From assembly GCF_040954645.1 (NCBI RefSeq), contig NC_092808.1, positions 86,807,389 through 86,871,388 on the forward strand: a stretch of DNA of 64,000 nt. The letters are read 5' to 3'. This stretch comes from Diabrotica undecimpunctata. Taxonomy: Eukaryota; Arthropoda; Insecta; Coleoptera; Chrysomelidae. The position numbers were made by a program, and so were the translations under genes. The notes under the pieces are model-generated. The model worked only from the letters and a program-made list of their open reading frames with translations. It did not search any database and was not told the DNA's origin. Positions 43,338 to 54,747 of this stretch are shown here, piece after piece. Position 1 is the first letter of the stretch. Each line of letters begins with the position of its first letter.

Positions 43338-46300
43338 TTAAATTTTATTGAAAAGGTTTATAGTTTTCAAGAATTCTATCAAGTCAGCTACGTATTTAGA
43401 TTCTCCTAAAAGTTCTTTTAATGTTTTTGGAAAGTGATGATATAGTCTTTCCACTGAGTATATTGGACACTCAATCAAAATGTGCTTCACTGTCACTTTA
43501 CATTCACAAACAAAACACACTGGTTCCTCTTCTTTCTTCAACAAGTATTCATGTGTAGTAGAAGTGTGTAGTAATCTGAGACGTGTTAATAGGACTTGAT
43601 GTTGTCGCTTTGAAGGCCAGAAGTTCCATGCAATTTTGATTTTAAGTAAGGTTTTAAATCCAAATGCACCGTTAGATTTTCCACTGATGTGGCTGTATTG
43701 GTTACTGCGGACCTAGCTAGACTATCTGCCTTTTCGTTACCATCTATTCCAACGTGTGACGGTACCCAGAGGAACTCTACTGTCAAATTGTTTTGGTATA
43801 TATGGTATAAAATTAACTTAATCTGCTGCAATGTTGGATGAGAGGGATAAATCTGAGAAATTGATGTCAGACAACTAAGTGAATCAGATATTATAAGAGA
43901 TTTGGGAAGTTTTTTTTCTAGAATATGGGTTAGGGCCTTATTGATGGCAAATAGTTCTGCTGTAAAAATACTTGTCTTAGGAGACAATTTATAGATGGAA
44001 TGTTCATGGGATGTCACAAAGCATGCTCCTACTCCATTTATGGTCTTAGATGCGTCTGTGTATATAAAATGGTAATTTTTGTACTGTGTGAGAACATGGA
44101 GAAAGTGAGTTTTAAAAAAAGTTGGTATCACGTTATGTTTGTTATATGCTGTAAGTTTAAGGTTACAAAGCGGAGAGGGAACAACCCAAGGAAAACATAA
44201 ATTTATTTCACAGATAGGATAAACAGGAGGTAGTTCAATATTAAAATCGAATAAGTATCTATTAGCTCGTTCATAGAAAGGTACAGGACCCCTATTTCTT
44301 TTTCGATAGACCTCCTGGAACCTGTCAGCAACAGCATGATGAAGAGCTGGATTTTTTGGGTTAGATTTTATACTCGAGACATACGATAGAGTTAAGTATT
44401 TTCTTCTTAGGTTTAAGGGTGGCTCTCCAGCTTCACAGAGTAGACTGTCCACCGGACTGGTGCAATATGCTCCTAAAGCAAGTCTAACGGCTGAACTCTG
44501 AAGAGTATCCAAAGTTTTAAGCAATGCTTGGTTTGCGGAGTTATACACAACACATCCGTAGTCCAGTTTTGATCTAATTAAAGCTCTATATAAATTTATT
44601 AGAGTTGGAAAATCTGCTCCCCAATTTTTATGTGACACAGATTTCATAATGTTTAGTCCAGCTTGGCACAATACTCTTAGCGAGTGTATATGACTTGTCC
44701 AACTTAATTTTGAGTCCAGTTGCATCCCTAGGAATTTTATTTCTTTTGTATATTCTATAGGAGAATTGTTTAAAAATAGATTTGGGAGCTTTTGTGGATT
44801 TGATTTTCGTGAAAAATGTATAGCTTTTGTTTTTGTGTTGGAAAACTGGAGCCCAATATTGTTAGACCACGATTCTATCGACTTAAGAGCTGCAGAAATA
44901 CGATTATGAGCCAATAATATGTTTTTATTTCTTGCTAGAATTCCCAGATCATCAGCATACAAAAAAGTTTTAATTGTGCGATTGCAGTCCGACACAACAT
45001 TGTTAATAGCAATTAAAAATAGTGCTACGCTTAGATTCGAGCCCTGTGGAATTCCATTTTTCTGTAATTTAGATTCAGACAAATGGTTATTGATTCGAAC
45101 TTGGAAATATCGATGCCGTAGAAAGTTTGAAATAAAAGCAAACATGTTACCGTGAATCTTCCAATTGTGGAGTGTGGTTAAAATATCGTAGCGCCATACT
45201 TTATCAAAAGCCTTTTTTACATCAAAGAATATGGCTAAACATTCTTGATTACATATAAATGCTTCATGAATTTCTGATTCCAATGATATTAAGTTATCTA
45301 ATGTTGATCTATTTTTCCTAAATCCACTTTGTTCGGGTATAATAAGATGTTTATGTTCAATATACCACATGAGTCGATTGGAAATGATCTTTTCTAGCAA
45401 CTTTCACATTGCATTCGTGAGAGAGATTGGTCTATAGGATTCTGCTTCAAATTTAGGTTTACCTGGTTTGTGTATTTGTGTATTGGAACTATGATTGATG
45501 AGTGCCATATGTGTGGGAATACCTTATTGATCCATATAAAATTGAATAGTTGCAATAATAGTTCTTGGCCTACTAGTGGTAGGTTCTGTAGAAAAAGCAC
45601 AGGTATATTATCTGGTCCTGGACTAGTATTTCTAACGGAGTTAAGAGTTTCAATAAGTTCAGTCAAGCTTATAGGATTGTTTATTGGTGAAGTGTCATTG
45701 ATTATTGGTATTCTTTTATTTTCTTCAAATCGTTTTTTATTTAAGAATTCTACTGAATAGTTTTCATCACTAGAAGCGGTACAATATTGATTTGCCATTA
45801 TTTCAGATATATTGCATTCGGACGTAAATGTCTGATTGTCTTTTATTAAGTACTTTATAGAGTGTTGTGAATTTTTTCCAGATATACTTCTAATCATGTT
45901 CCAGATTTGACCAATTGGAGTAGATCTATTGATTTCTGAAACAAACTTTTGCCATGACTCTTGCTTGCTTTTTTTAATAATAAATCTACATTTAGCTCTT
46001 ATTCTTTTAAATTCTAAATGATTTTCAGTAGTTTTATATCGTTTATATCTATTAAAAGCCGATTTAGATTCCCTTATTGCCTGTTTGCACGCATCGTTCC
46101 ACCACGGTACAGGTGAATGTTTTGGATGCAAAGCTGTTTTTCCAATGGATTTATTCGCTGCATCAATGATGACTTTATTGAAAAATAATGTTTTCTCGTC
46201 AATATCTTGTTCTGAGTCTAACATTTCTCTAAGATTCATAGCTGATGAAGAAATCAATGTTGAGAACAGTGTCCAGTTGGCTTTATTTAAGGACCATTTT

Positions 46301-46990
46301 GGTGATGTGTGTATTGTGCTTATGGTACAACAGATTGTTAACTAAGATGGGAAAGTGATCACTTCCATATAGATCAGGTAAAGTGTCCCACGATAAACTA
46401 GGTTGCAAGTTTGGTTCACAAATTGACAAATCAATTGCTGAAAACTCTCCTGTTGCAGCATTATAATATCGAGTATTCCTGCCGTCATTAAGTAGATTTA
46501 AATTAAGATTATTTAGGATATTTTCTAATTTTCTACCCATTTTTGTCAATTTTTTTGAGCCCCATAATGAATTATGTGCATTAAAATCTCCCAGTATAAT
46601 TCGAGGTGTAGGAATCTGACATAAAAGATTAGAAATATCTGCTATACTTGGATCAGAATTAGGTGCTATGTAAAGACTGCAGATGTTAACTTTTAGTGGA
46701 CCTACTAAGCACACCGCTACAGCCTCTAGATTTGTTATTAGAGGAATACTGCAATACTCATAGGAATTCTCGATAAAAATTGAAACTCCACCACTGGAAT
46801 GTTCTTGATTTTGCCTAATTTTAGATACGCTTGTATAATTTCTCAAATTATGAATTTTGTTATTTTTAAAATGAGTTTCTTGTAGACAAATTATAGAAGG
46901 TGAATTTTGAGCAATTATTAATTGTAACATTTCTAAACGGGTATAATAACCGTTCAAATTCCACTGTAAAATAGACTTGAACGTGAGCTT
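43338..46990 (-). pseudogene. I-type LINE ORF2: endonuclease, reverse transcriptase, RNase H
   Basis: The frame starts near ILQWNLNGYYTRLEML. The apurinic endonuclease motifs are present: SIICLQETHF, RIILGDFNAHNSLWG and YGSDHFPI. After a frame change at about 46283-46257, a linker reads PVPWWNDACKQAIRESKSAF and NTSPGPDNIPVLFLQ. A second break at 45400 leads to the RT: GFRKNRSTLDNLISL, FFDVKKAFDKVWR, KNGIPQGSNLSVALFLIAIN and TFLYADDLGILARN with intact YADD. RNase H follows (FIYTDASKTINGVGACF, TAELFAINKALTHIL, LIISDSLSCLTSI, WVPSHVGIDGNEKADSLA). After another break, a C-terminal Cys/His motif (CFVCECKVTVKHILIEC) ends at 43338. RNase H plus this motif places it in the I group. Three frame breaks make the protein inactive, yet all catalytic residues survive. 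Confidence 0.93.
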
Positions 46991-47087
46991 ATGTAGAAGG
47001 TTCTATGGAGGAGTCGCTATCGAGCTGAGGTTTTAGTTGTCGAGTAATTGAATTAATTATTTTAGTACATCGCGATTTCATTTTTTT

Positions 47088-48446
47088 TTATATAATATGA
47101 GGATAGATCTCTTTTAACAGATTAAGTAAGCCTAATGTGTCTTCTGTATAAGTTTTAGATAGACTCAATTTATCTGGAGATCCTAAAGCATTTTCAAAAA
47201 AATCAGTTAGTTGTTCAAAATTTAATATCGGTGTTATAAGTTTATTAGTAATAAAATCTTTTACGGGTTCCATACTGTTAGCAATAGTTTCAGAATTATC
47301 AATAGTTTTGGATTTTTTAAGTTTTTGTATTGGTTTTGTGAAATTTTCTTTAGGTTCTTGTAAAGGTGGGGATAAAATTTCATCAAGGCTGCGCTTAGCT
47401 GTGTTTACTTCTTTACTAGGTGTATTAGTTATTTCAAGTGTATCAGTTGTATCTATTGATATGCTATTGATAGGGCATGCTAGTGTTGAAGAAGAGTTTG
47501 GGATTGATGTATGAGGTTGTAGAACATTAGGTGTTGTTGATAATTGGGTAGTTGTTATATTTGTATCTGTGCATGTAGTTTGAGAACTTGGGAGTGATGT
47601 TGAGGGTGATGTTTGGGATGCAGTTAATATTGGTGTAGTTAATGAAGAAGGTATAGTCGAGGATTGTAAGGAAAAGGAATTCGCTGAAGAGGCTGATGTG
47701 GTCGGGACGTCATGTGGAAGAGTATTAACTACTGTATTTATAGTAGTAGTTGGCACTGTTGTTGTTAAGTTTTGATTTGGATTTGTACAGGATGGACAAT
47801 TTGCAACAAAATGGTCAGATTGTTTACAATAGTAACACATCTGTTTTTCTAAAGATAAGAAAATACGATAAGATGTTTTTTCGTGGTTTATGACAATTGA
47901 GGGAGGAATTAATGTAGCTTCTAAAGGAGAGATAAATGTATGTCTTCGAAAGCTCAGTATATGTCTATATTCTGGGTTTGTTGTACCTATTCGTAAAAAA
48001 TTAATTGGAGTTAATAAATTGAGGCCTAACTTTTTAAGTTCAGATTCTATGAAAGTGTGAGGAATACTAGAGCAAACATTAGAGATTAGTAATCTTTCAT
48101 TTGTTGTAATTAAGCGTCGAGCATAAATTATTTGTTGATTGATGGTTATTCTTCCGTTGTCAGCATTCATGACAGTTTCTACTAATTCTTCACTAGCTAG
48201 GTAAATACAAATACGGTGATTTGAAATTCGTGATGAAAAAATAATATATCTTGGTTCTATAATTTTTCCCAGTGCAAGTAGATATTCCTCAAGTTTGGCG
48301 TTTTCCAGAGCATTATATAAAATAGCTTGTTTCTTGGATGGGAATTTTGGAGTTGAATTAATTAACGCTGCAGAATATGAAGAAGTTTTATGTGATGTCA
48401 ATAACATTGGGGGCCTCGACGGCCCTGGACTATTAACATTATCCAT
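47088..48446 (-). CDS. I-type LINE ORF1 (Gag-like nucleic-acid binder)
   Basis: A complete 452-codon frame, MDNVNSPGPSRPPMLLTSHK to the stop at 47088. After a Pro/Ser-rich N-terminus comes an RRM-like fold region (YIIFSSRISNHRICIYLASE, LLISNVCSSIPHTFIESEL), then one CCHC zinc knuckle, CYYCKQSDHFVANC (C-x2-C-x4-H-x4-C). A Ser/Thr-rich linker and an acidic/hydrophobic C-terminus follow. ORF1 proteins bind the element RNA and form the RNP. No stop or frameshift. The ATG lies close to the 5' UTR, consistent with the true start. ORF2 begins about 100 bases downstream of its stop. Confidence 0.9.
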   Translation of the reverse strand: MDNVNSPGPSRPPMLLTSHKTSSYSAALINSTPKFPSKKQAILYNALENAKLEEYLLALGKIIEPRYIIFSSRISNHRICIYLASEELVETVMNADNGRITINQQIIYARRLITTNERLLISNVCSSIPHTFIESELKKLGLNLLTPINFLRIGTTNPEYRHILSFRRHTFISPLEATLIPPSIVINHEKTSYRIFLSLEKQMCYYCKQSDHFVANCPSCTNPNQNLTTTVPTTTINTVVNTLPHDVPTTSASSANSFSLQSSTIPSSLTTPILTASQTSPSTSLPSSQTTCTDTNITTTQLSTTPNVLQPHTSIPNSSSTLACPINSISIDTTDTLEITNTPSKEVNTAKRSLDEILSPPLQEPKENFTKPIQKLKKSKTIDNSETIANSMEPVKDFITNKLITPILNFEQLTDFFENALGSPDKLSLSKTYTEDTLGLLNLLKEIYPHII

Positions 48447-48957
48447 TTTCGTTTTTTAATAACATCAGGTAATATAAACAATATGAACTTGTTGTGAAGT
48501 AAGTATCTAATTAGATTAAAATTACTTACAGATTTTCTCCAATAAGTTCACTAATTTTTATTTATAATAACACAACACTTTAATTATTAAGTGGATATAA
48601 ATAAAAGCACAAAAACTAGGTGCGATTAGACTGGTAATTAAATACGTCCCCAACCTCGCCAAAGGTTCAAATCGTTCTATCCCTTTCTCAATTTTCTACT
48701 ATTAATTCCATCTTTCCACTTTATAATATGGATAATACTGTCATAATAATTGTTTATTTTAACTTATTCACTAAAAATTGGACAATGGGAATTCACTCTA
48801 TAAAATATTGCGGTTACCATAACTCCTAAACAAAAAATGTCATTTATTTAGATATGTTAGAAAAATTTAACTTTTTATTCTTATAGTTCTAAGTATTGAA
48901 ATATTCATTTTGTTTACATATAATAATTAATTATTCTACTAAATTTACAGTTTTCTC

Positions 48958-48990
48958 CTAAAGAAGTCACAAAATCGTGACGAAATATTG
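48958..48990 (+). ncRNA. Hammerhead-like motif, decayed
   Basis: CTAAAGA (48958-48964, decayed CTGATGA), then a perfect 5-bp stem GTCAC-AAAATC-GTGAC (48966-48981), then GAAAT (48982-48986). This has the order of a hammerhead core with helix II intact. A (TA)n run follows about 100 bp downstream, as at the other two sites. Inactive by sequence. Confidence 0.4.
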
Positions 48991-49078
48991 ATACAGAACA
49001 AATAGTTTTATTTCGTACAGACCGATTGCTGATACTATAAATCAATATTTAAAACAGTACGCTCGAAAAATAATTTGA

Positions 49079-49083
<5 letters not shown>

Positions 49084-49168
<85 letters not shown>
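49084..49168. repeat. (TA)n microsatellite
   Basis: Uninterrupted TA dinucleotides. Confidence 0.98.
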
Positions 49169-49171
<3 letters not shown>

Positions 49172-49679
49172 CTACTATCATTTTCGCATCGATACATTAT
49201 GCTTTTACCATCAATTTAGCATCGTCTTGCAAAGTAGCATCTGTATATCGACGCTACTTTACAAGACCTTAATAACTTTTTTCCTGTACCTGTTACAAGA
49301 ATTTTAACCATCTCATTGATTAGAGTTTTGATACCGTGTTGGTATTTTAAAATATCTGCTTTCTCTCTTTATCCCTTACTGAGTTATATAAGTTTATTCC
49401 AGAAAATGTTTGAGTCTAAAATGATGGTACAGTGAAAATATTATATATATTTAGTTCAGGGTTTTACCGTTTACTCGCTGCCATTATATACATGAAAATG
49501 TATATCCCACTTTCATTATCAATCATTTTAGCATCAGAAATTTGGCATCGCTGTTGAATATAATATTACCCACAACGAAATAGTAAATTTAAGAATATAT
49601 ATATATTTTTTTCACCCACAAATCATTCTGGCATCATGTTTAGTTAAAAGTAACGGGTTATTATATATTGCAACTACCT
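49169..49679. other. No gene recognised
   Basis: Contains GCATCG/GCATCA words (TTTCGCATCG, TTTTAGCATCAG, TCTGGCATCATG) in loose recurrence, but no coding motif. Confidence 0.4.
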
Positions 49680-50523
49680 ATTGTATCTTCGCTCCAATTG
49701 GTCCAGTCGCGACGTACAGCCCCTCAAATGATAGGATTTAACCAATAAAATACAATAAGACAGAAAAATCAAATATAGCAGCATGTCAAAAAGGCTTTAA
49801 TTATATATCTTCGTTTCTATAAGTCCAATCGTGACGTACAGTATCTAAAATGACAGGATTTAACCAACTGAAAACAATGAAATAAAAAAATTAAATACAG
49901 CAACATGTCAAAAGGGCCGTAGTCACGTATCTTCGGTTCTATTAGTCCAATCGTGACGTATAGTACCTCTAATGATAGGATTTAACATAAAGAATACAAT
50001 GGGATAGAAATATCAAATGCAGAGCAATGTCAAAAGGGCCTTAGTTGTGTATCTTTAGTTCTATTAGTCCAATCATGACGTGCAGTACCTCAAATGAAAG
50101 GATTTAACAAATAAAATACAATGAGGTATAGGAATTAAATGGAGTAGCATGTCAAAATGGCCGTAGTTATGTATCTTCGGTCCTACTAGTCCAATCGTGA
50201 CGTACGATACCTCAAATGATACCACTTAACCAATAGAATACAATGACATAGAAATCAAATACAGCATCACGTCAAAAGGGCCTTAGTTACGTATCTTCGT
50301 TTTTAGTGGCCCAATCATAACGTACAGTACCGCAAATGACAGGATTTAACCAATCGAATACAATAAGATAGAAATGTAAAATACATCAGCTTGTCAAAAG
50401 GGCCTTAGTTATGTATCTGCGGTCTTATTAGTAAAATCGTGACGTTTCGTACCTCAAATAATAGAATTTAACTAATAGAATACTATGAGATATAAAACTT
50501 AAATAGAGTAGCCTGGCAAAAGG
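49680..50523. repeat. Satellite array, about 122-bp monomers (left part)
   Basis: Seven diverged monomers. The word GACGTACAG or its variants starts at about 49711, 49833, 49954, 50077, 50199, 50319 and 50441, giving steps of 120-123 bp. Each monomer also contains TATCTTCG, GTCCAATCGTGAC, AGGATTTAACCAAT and ATGTCAAAAGGGCC. The array continues at 51443-51735 after an RTE insertion. Confidence 0.92.
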
Positions 50524-51442
50524 CTTTTGACAAAATCTGACATAACAAAATGCTAGAAATATTGGAAACAGCGGGATTGATCGATAAAGATCTACGAATA
50601 ATTACAAATCTATACTGGCATCAAGTGGCAATAATAAAGGTTGAACAAGAACTGTCGGATGAAATAAATATAAAAAGAATAGTGAGACAATGCTGTATAT
50701 TGTCGCCTTTACTTTTTAACTTCTATTCGGAGGAAATATTTAAGGAAGCCTTAATGGAGACAACCGAAGACAAACATAATTATATACAGGATGACGGAAT
50801 AAAAGTTGGAGATGCCACACTGGACAGAGTAGAGAAACTCGTGTATCTCGGCAGTAATATCAATGAGAGCTGGGATCCAACCGCAGAAATTAAAAGCCGA
50901 CTAGACAAGCCCGAGCTGCCTTTGTAAAAATGAGAAACGTACTTTGCAGTCACGATCTTAGTATTGACCTTAGAGTTCGAGTGACATTTGCCACATCTTT
51001 CCTGTCCTGCTGTATGGAGTGGAAGCGTGGACTCTAACTGAGGCTATACAGTTATATTATATTATAGGGCTGTGGGTATACAGACGACTACTGAAAATAA
51101 GCTGGGTCGACAGAGTTAGAAATGAGGAGGTCCTTAGACGGCTGAACCAAACTACACAACTGGTTAATATAATAAAGAAACGCAAGCTGGAATACTTAGG
51201 TCATATTATGAGACACCCTGAAAAATATAATCTTTTACATCTGATCATTCAGGGAAAGATCCAAGGTAATCGTGGTCCTGGTAGAAGAAGAACACCATGG
51301 CTGAAAAATCTAAGGCAATGGTATGAAAAATCAACTACATCGTTATTTAGAGCTGCTGTCAATAAAGTCACGATGGCAAATATGGTAGCCAACATGATAT
51401 CCAACGATCGATAACGGCCATGGAACTAGAAGACGAAGAAGT
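50524..51442 (+). mobile_element. RTE-like LINE fragment (group B) with 11-bp target duplication
   Basis: CTGGCAAAAGG at 50513-50523 and 51443-51453 flanks the insertion and belongs to the satellite monomer. The inserted ORF begins at KAFDKI (the codons for AFD start at the junction) and reads MLEILETAGLIDKDLRIITN, QCCILSPLLFNFYSEEIFKE, then an internal deletion that removes the YADD block, then LVYLGSNINESWDP, RRLLKISWVDRVRNEEVLRR and GPGRRRTPWLKNLRQWYEKS, ending in ANMISNDR near 51413. One frameshift lies near 50927. It is 5'-truncated, internally deleted and inactive. Confidence 0.92.
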
Positions 51443-51735
51443 CTGGCAAAAGGGCTTTAGTTATGTATCTTCGATCCTATTTGTCCAATTGTGACGTACA
51501 GTACCTCAAATGGTACCATTTAACCAATAGAGTACTACGACGTAGAAATCAAATACATCAACACGTCAAAACGACCTTAGGTATATATCTTTGCTCCTAT
51601 ATATGTTATGTCAAAAGAGCCTTAGTTGCGTATCTCCGGTCCTATAGGTCTAATCATGACATGAAGCCTAAAATGATAGGATTTAACCGAGATAATACGA
51701 TGGTAGAGAGAAATTAAATGTGTGGCATATTACGT
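51443..51735. repeat. Satellite array (right part)
   Basis: The monomer text resumes at once after the insertion (GGGCTTTAGTTATGTATCTT, GACGTACAG at about 51493), then decays over two further units (TAGGATTTAACCGA near 51677) and stops near 51735. Confidence 0.85.
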
Positions 51736-51809
51736 GACAGGATTTAGCGAATACCATACAATTACGTCATACATCTCTTTGCATACGTCCACTTTTAGTT
51801 AACTACTTA

Positions 51810-51975
51810 GTATCTATTCAGTACTTTGCTTTACGGTGTTGAGGCATGGACCTCTTAAACAGAAGAATGTTAAAAATCTTGAAAGCTTTGAGATGTGGTG
51901 CTACCGCCGTATACTAAAAATAAGTTGGGTGGATATAATTACAAATGAAGAGGTATTAGAAGTTATTCACCGGTC
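51810..51975 (+). pseudogene. RTE-like fragment (group B)
   Basis: Reads YGVEAWTS, then, with breaks, FEMWCYRRILKISWVD and TNEEVLE. A very short piece of the C-terminal domain, with frameshifts. Confidence 0.75.
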
Positions 51976-51984
51976 ACCGCCTTT

Positions 51985-52115
51985 TCTTTAAATGGAGTGA
52001 ATATTGTTTTCCATTTAATATTTTTTCTCAGTTGAATAATTCCTGCTGGTATTTGGTCTAAGCTTACTTCTTTTCCCCATTCAAGCTGTTTCATAGCTAA
52101 TTCTACTTCCTCTTT
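51985..52115 (-). pseudogene. RTE-like linker fragment
   Basis: The minus strand reads ELAMKQLEWGKEVSLDQIPA then GIIQLRKNIKW, matching the linker before RT fingers (A...MK.GKA.G.D.IP.E) found in RTE-like ORFs. It abuts the plus-strand fragment at 51.8-52.0 kb. Confidence 0.6.
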
Positions 52116-52259
52116 ATAGTGCCCTGTTCACCTGTTTTGGTAATTTCGGACTATTTCATCTCTTATAACATAAAACAGTTGTTTCAGATATCTTTATCGC
52201 GTTTCCTTTTTTTATGGATGAATATTCTGCCGTTTTCATCTTCTACTATTTCATATGGA

Positions 52260-52620
52260 GCTACACGATTAACAATTCCAAATCAAGAAAACATAAATAA
52301 CACTTCGAATTATATTATACAACTAATAGTCCAAAAATGAAGAGCAAGAGGTAGATGGCCAAGAAGCCGAAATCTTAATGACGAACACAAATATAATCGA
52401 CTAATCAGACAATTAAGATCAGCGCTACATGATGAAGGCAATGCCACATTTGAACACTACATTAGTACATTGTCTAAAGAAGATCATTAAGTATGAATAG
52501 CAACAAAAACACTTAAAGAGACCTGAACAACACAACTCACCATTTAAGAAAGATGACGTTAGTTGAGGAAGATCAGACCAGGAAAAAATGTCAACATTTT
52601 CAGAATACCACATAATAATA
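52260..52620 (+). pseudogene. Jockey-like ORF2 linker fragment
   Basis: Reads RARGRWPRSRNLNDEHKYNR, LIRQLRSALHDEGNATFEHY and, after a stop, ATKTLKRPEQHNSPFKK then SWGRSDQEKMSTFSEY. This is the region between the endonuclease and RT of Jockey-group ORF2 (K RARRRWQ..R, ..W..TK.LKRP, ..WARSD.EKA..FA.). No catalytic domain is present. Confidence 0.72.
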
Positions 52621-53082
52621 GTCAAGCAATAGAACACTGAAAACTTTTATTTTTAACTGTACGCCCATGAATGACTTACCATTTTTTAAGTAACACTTAA
52701 TATTGCACTGGTTTATTGTATTTTTTTCATCTTTCAAGATAATTCTTATAGGGATATATGTATTTATAACATACGGTCTTATGGTCTTATTACGGCTTTA
52801 AGATTATTCGACCCAAATGTATCTTGTACCGCACTGCTAATTGAGAATTATGTTTGTAATGTGATAAGAGGTCCGGATATACGAGACACCAGTGACTCAT
52901 GCCGCACTGATAAAAATCCGACAGGAATCTGTATTTCTATAAAAAAAGAATATGTAGATTAATTTGTTTTGTGTATTAATTTAGTTTAGTTTGAACAAGA
53001 CTTGCAGTAAAAGATTTTTCTAAATATAGAATGTAAACCATATTCCCAATGCTTTGTGAAAGAGAACCAGTTTATAATATAC
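52621..53082. other. No gene recognised
   Basis: AT-rich gap between LINE fragments. Confidence 0.45.
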
Positions 53083-53820
53083 CGGACGACGAAGGACTTC
53101 AACATCTAATTAATAGGATTACCACAATGTGTGATGAATATGGCCTTAAGCTAAACACCGCAAAGACAAAGGTGATGGTCGTCAGTAAAACGCCAACATA
53201 ACCGGAAGTGGTAACAGCTTATGGTGAACAACTGGAGAGAACTAACAGTATCACTTACCTTGGTTGTAATCTAAATGAGAACTGGGATATGAGCAAAGAA
53301 ATTAGAATACGGATAGAGAAGGCCAGAGCTGCATTCTTTAAGATGAAGAATCTGTTATGTGGAAACAATATTACTTTAAGTCTGAAAATCTGATTAGTGA
53401 GATGTTATGTGTTCCTACTCTTTTGTATGGTGTCGAAGGTTGGACTTTGACGGATACACTTCTCAAGAAACTGGAAGCCTTTGAAATCTGGGTGTATCGG
53501 AGAACCCTACGAATAAGTTGGGTGGATAGAGTTCGTAACGAAGTTGTTTTGCATCGGATGGGAAAAGTTACGGAAGTCGTCAAAACAGTTAAAAATCGCA
53601 AACTTGAATATTTTGGCCATGTTATGCGCCACCCAGAGAGATATAATATACTCCATTTAATAATACAAGGCAAGGTAGACGGAAGAAGAGGGCCAGGTCG
53701 AAGAAGAACGTCATGGCTTAGAAACCTGAGAGATTGGCTTGACAGATCCTCTGCATCTCTTTTCCGAGCTGCCGTCAACAAAATTACTATAGCCAATTTG
53801 ATAGCCAACGCTCGATAATC
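53083..53820 (+). pseudogene. RTE-like reverse transcriptase, 3' part (group B)
   Basis: Starts just after the YADD position: DDEGLQHLINRI, CDEYGLKLNTAKTKVMVV, then ITYLGCNLNENWDMSKEIRI. After a frame change at about 53357-53393 it continues LLYGVEGWTLTDTLLKKLEA, RRTLRISWVDRVRNEVVLHR and GPGRRRTSWLRNLRDWLDRS, ending AVNKITIANLIANAR with a stop at 53818. It is the best preserved group B C-terminus here. A mirror-strand frame at 53371-53808 is its shadow. Confidence 0.9.
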
Positions 53821-53999
53821 GAGCTCGGCACATGTAGAAGAAAAAAAGGACGACCTTATTTTAGAATATTGGTCGATGAATTGAAATCATTGTTCAAGAA
53901 ACGAATTATTCATGTGCAGATGTTTTACTATAAAAACATGTAGAACCAAAATCTCGATTAAAAAAGTTGCAACCAGTTACTCAGGATGGAACTTAACCC

Positions 54000-54590
54000 C
54001 ATTATTGATTTTACAAGTGATAAAATGGGTCGACAAAAAACCAGTTTTATTCCTTACATCATTTAAACATAATAGTTGTATCTTGGTTTAATCAAATGAA
54101 AAGAAAAATTATACACAAGTACTAAAACCACAAACTATTCTCGATTATAACTTGGTGAAAAAGAGTGTTGATTTTAGTGATCAAGTGGCTTCTTACCAAA
54201 GCCCAATACGCAAAATTCTGAAGTGGTACCGAAAAGTGGCAGTGAAATTAATATTTAATACCTGATTTAATATCACAGTAGTCAATGCTTAGTTGCTAAA
54301 TAACAGAAAACGTAAAAAAGTGACAACCTATCCTTGAGTTCAGACTGGAGTTCGCGAAGGCATTTGCAAATAAAGAAATGTTGTAACCTTCACGACAAGT
54401 TACATCCAAAAATACCATCTCAGGCAAAGCGATGTAGATAATACAAAGAGAAGAAAGTGTACAAGATGTTACAAATTTTAAGAAGAAGCATGATTAGTAG
54501 AAAGGCCGATAGAAAAGTTAAAAAAGTTAAACATACTCTGAAGAATGTGATGGCAAAACTGCAATATGTCTAGTGTGCTTTATTGAATCA
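54000..54590 (+). pseudogene. piggyBac transposase C-terminal remnant
   Basis: Reads KWVDKKPVLFLTSFK, then KPQTILDYNLVKKSVDFSD, QVASYQSPIRKILKWYRKVA and VKLIF, the third-Asp region (KP....DYN..K.GVD.SDQ..SYY...RK..KWY.K...). After stops the Cys-rich tail reads KRRKCTRCYK then TYSEECDGKTAICLVCFIES. It belongs to a different piggyBac lineage from the copy at 16 kb. Several stops; no ends recognised. Confidence 0.87.
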
Positions 54591-54747
54591 CATTAAAAAA
54601 CAATTTTACTTATACAGGAACTATTATTGAGTAAAAACGTATTGTGCCTCAAGTGGCCTTATAATATTGGATAAGTTGATAGTTTCTAGTAGAACGTTTT
54701 TATTGTTAATTACCTCCGTAAAAGTGAGTTATAGTATTTATAAAAAA

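Larger units (their letters stand above)
43189..48682 (-). mobile_element. Full-length I-type LINE with 13-bp target duplication
   Basis: CTTTCTCAATTTT occurs at 43176-43188 and 48683-48695. Between them are a 3' tail of TAAA repeats (43189-43206), ORF2 with RNase H, ORF1, and a 230-bp 5' UTR. The copy is 5.49 kb, about the usual length of I-group LINEs, and both ORFs are present. It is the most complete retroelement in the window. ORF2 has only a few lesions. Confidence 0.93.

Noticed and set aside
53371..53808. 145-codon minus-strand frame
   Set aside because: Antisense shadow of the group B RTE C-terminus.
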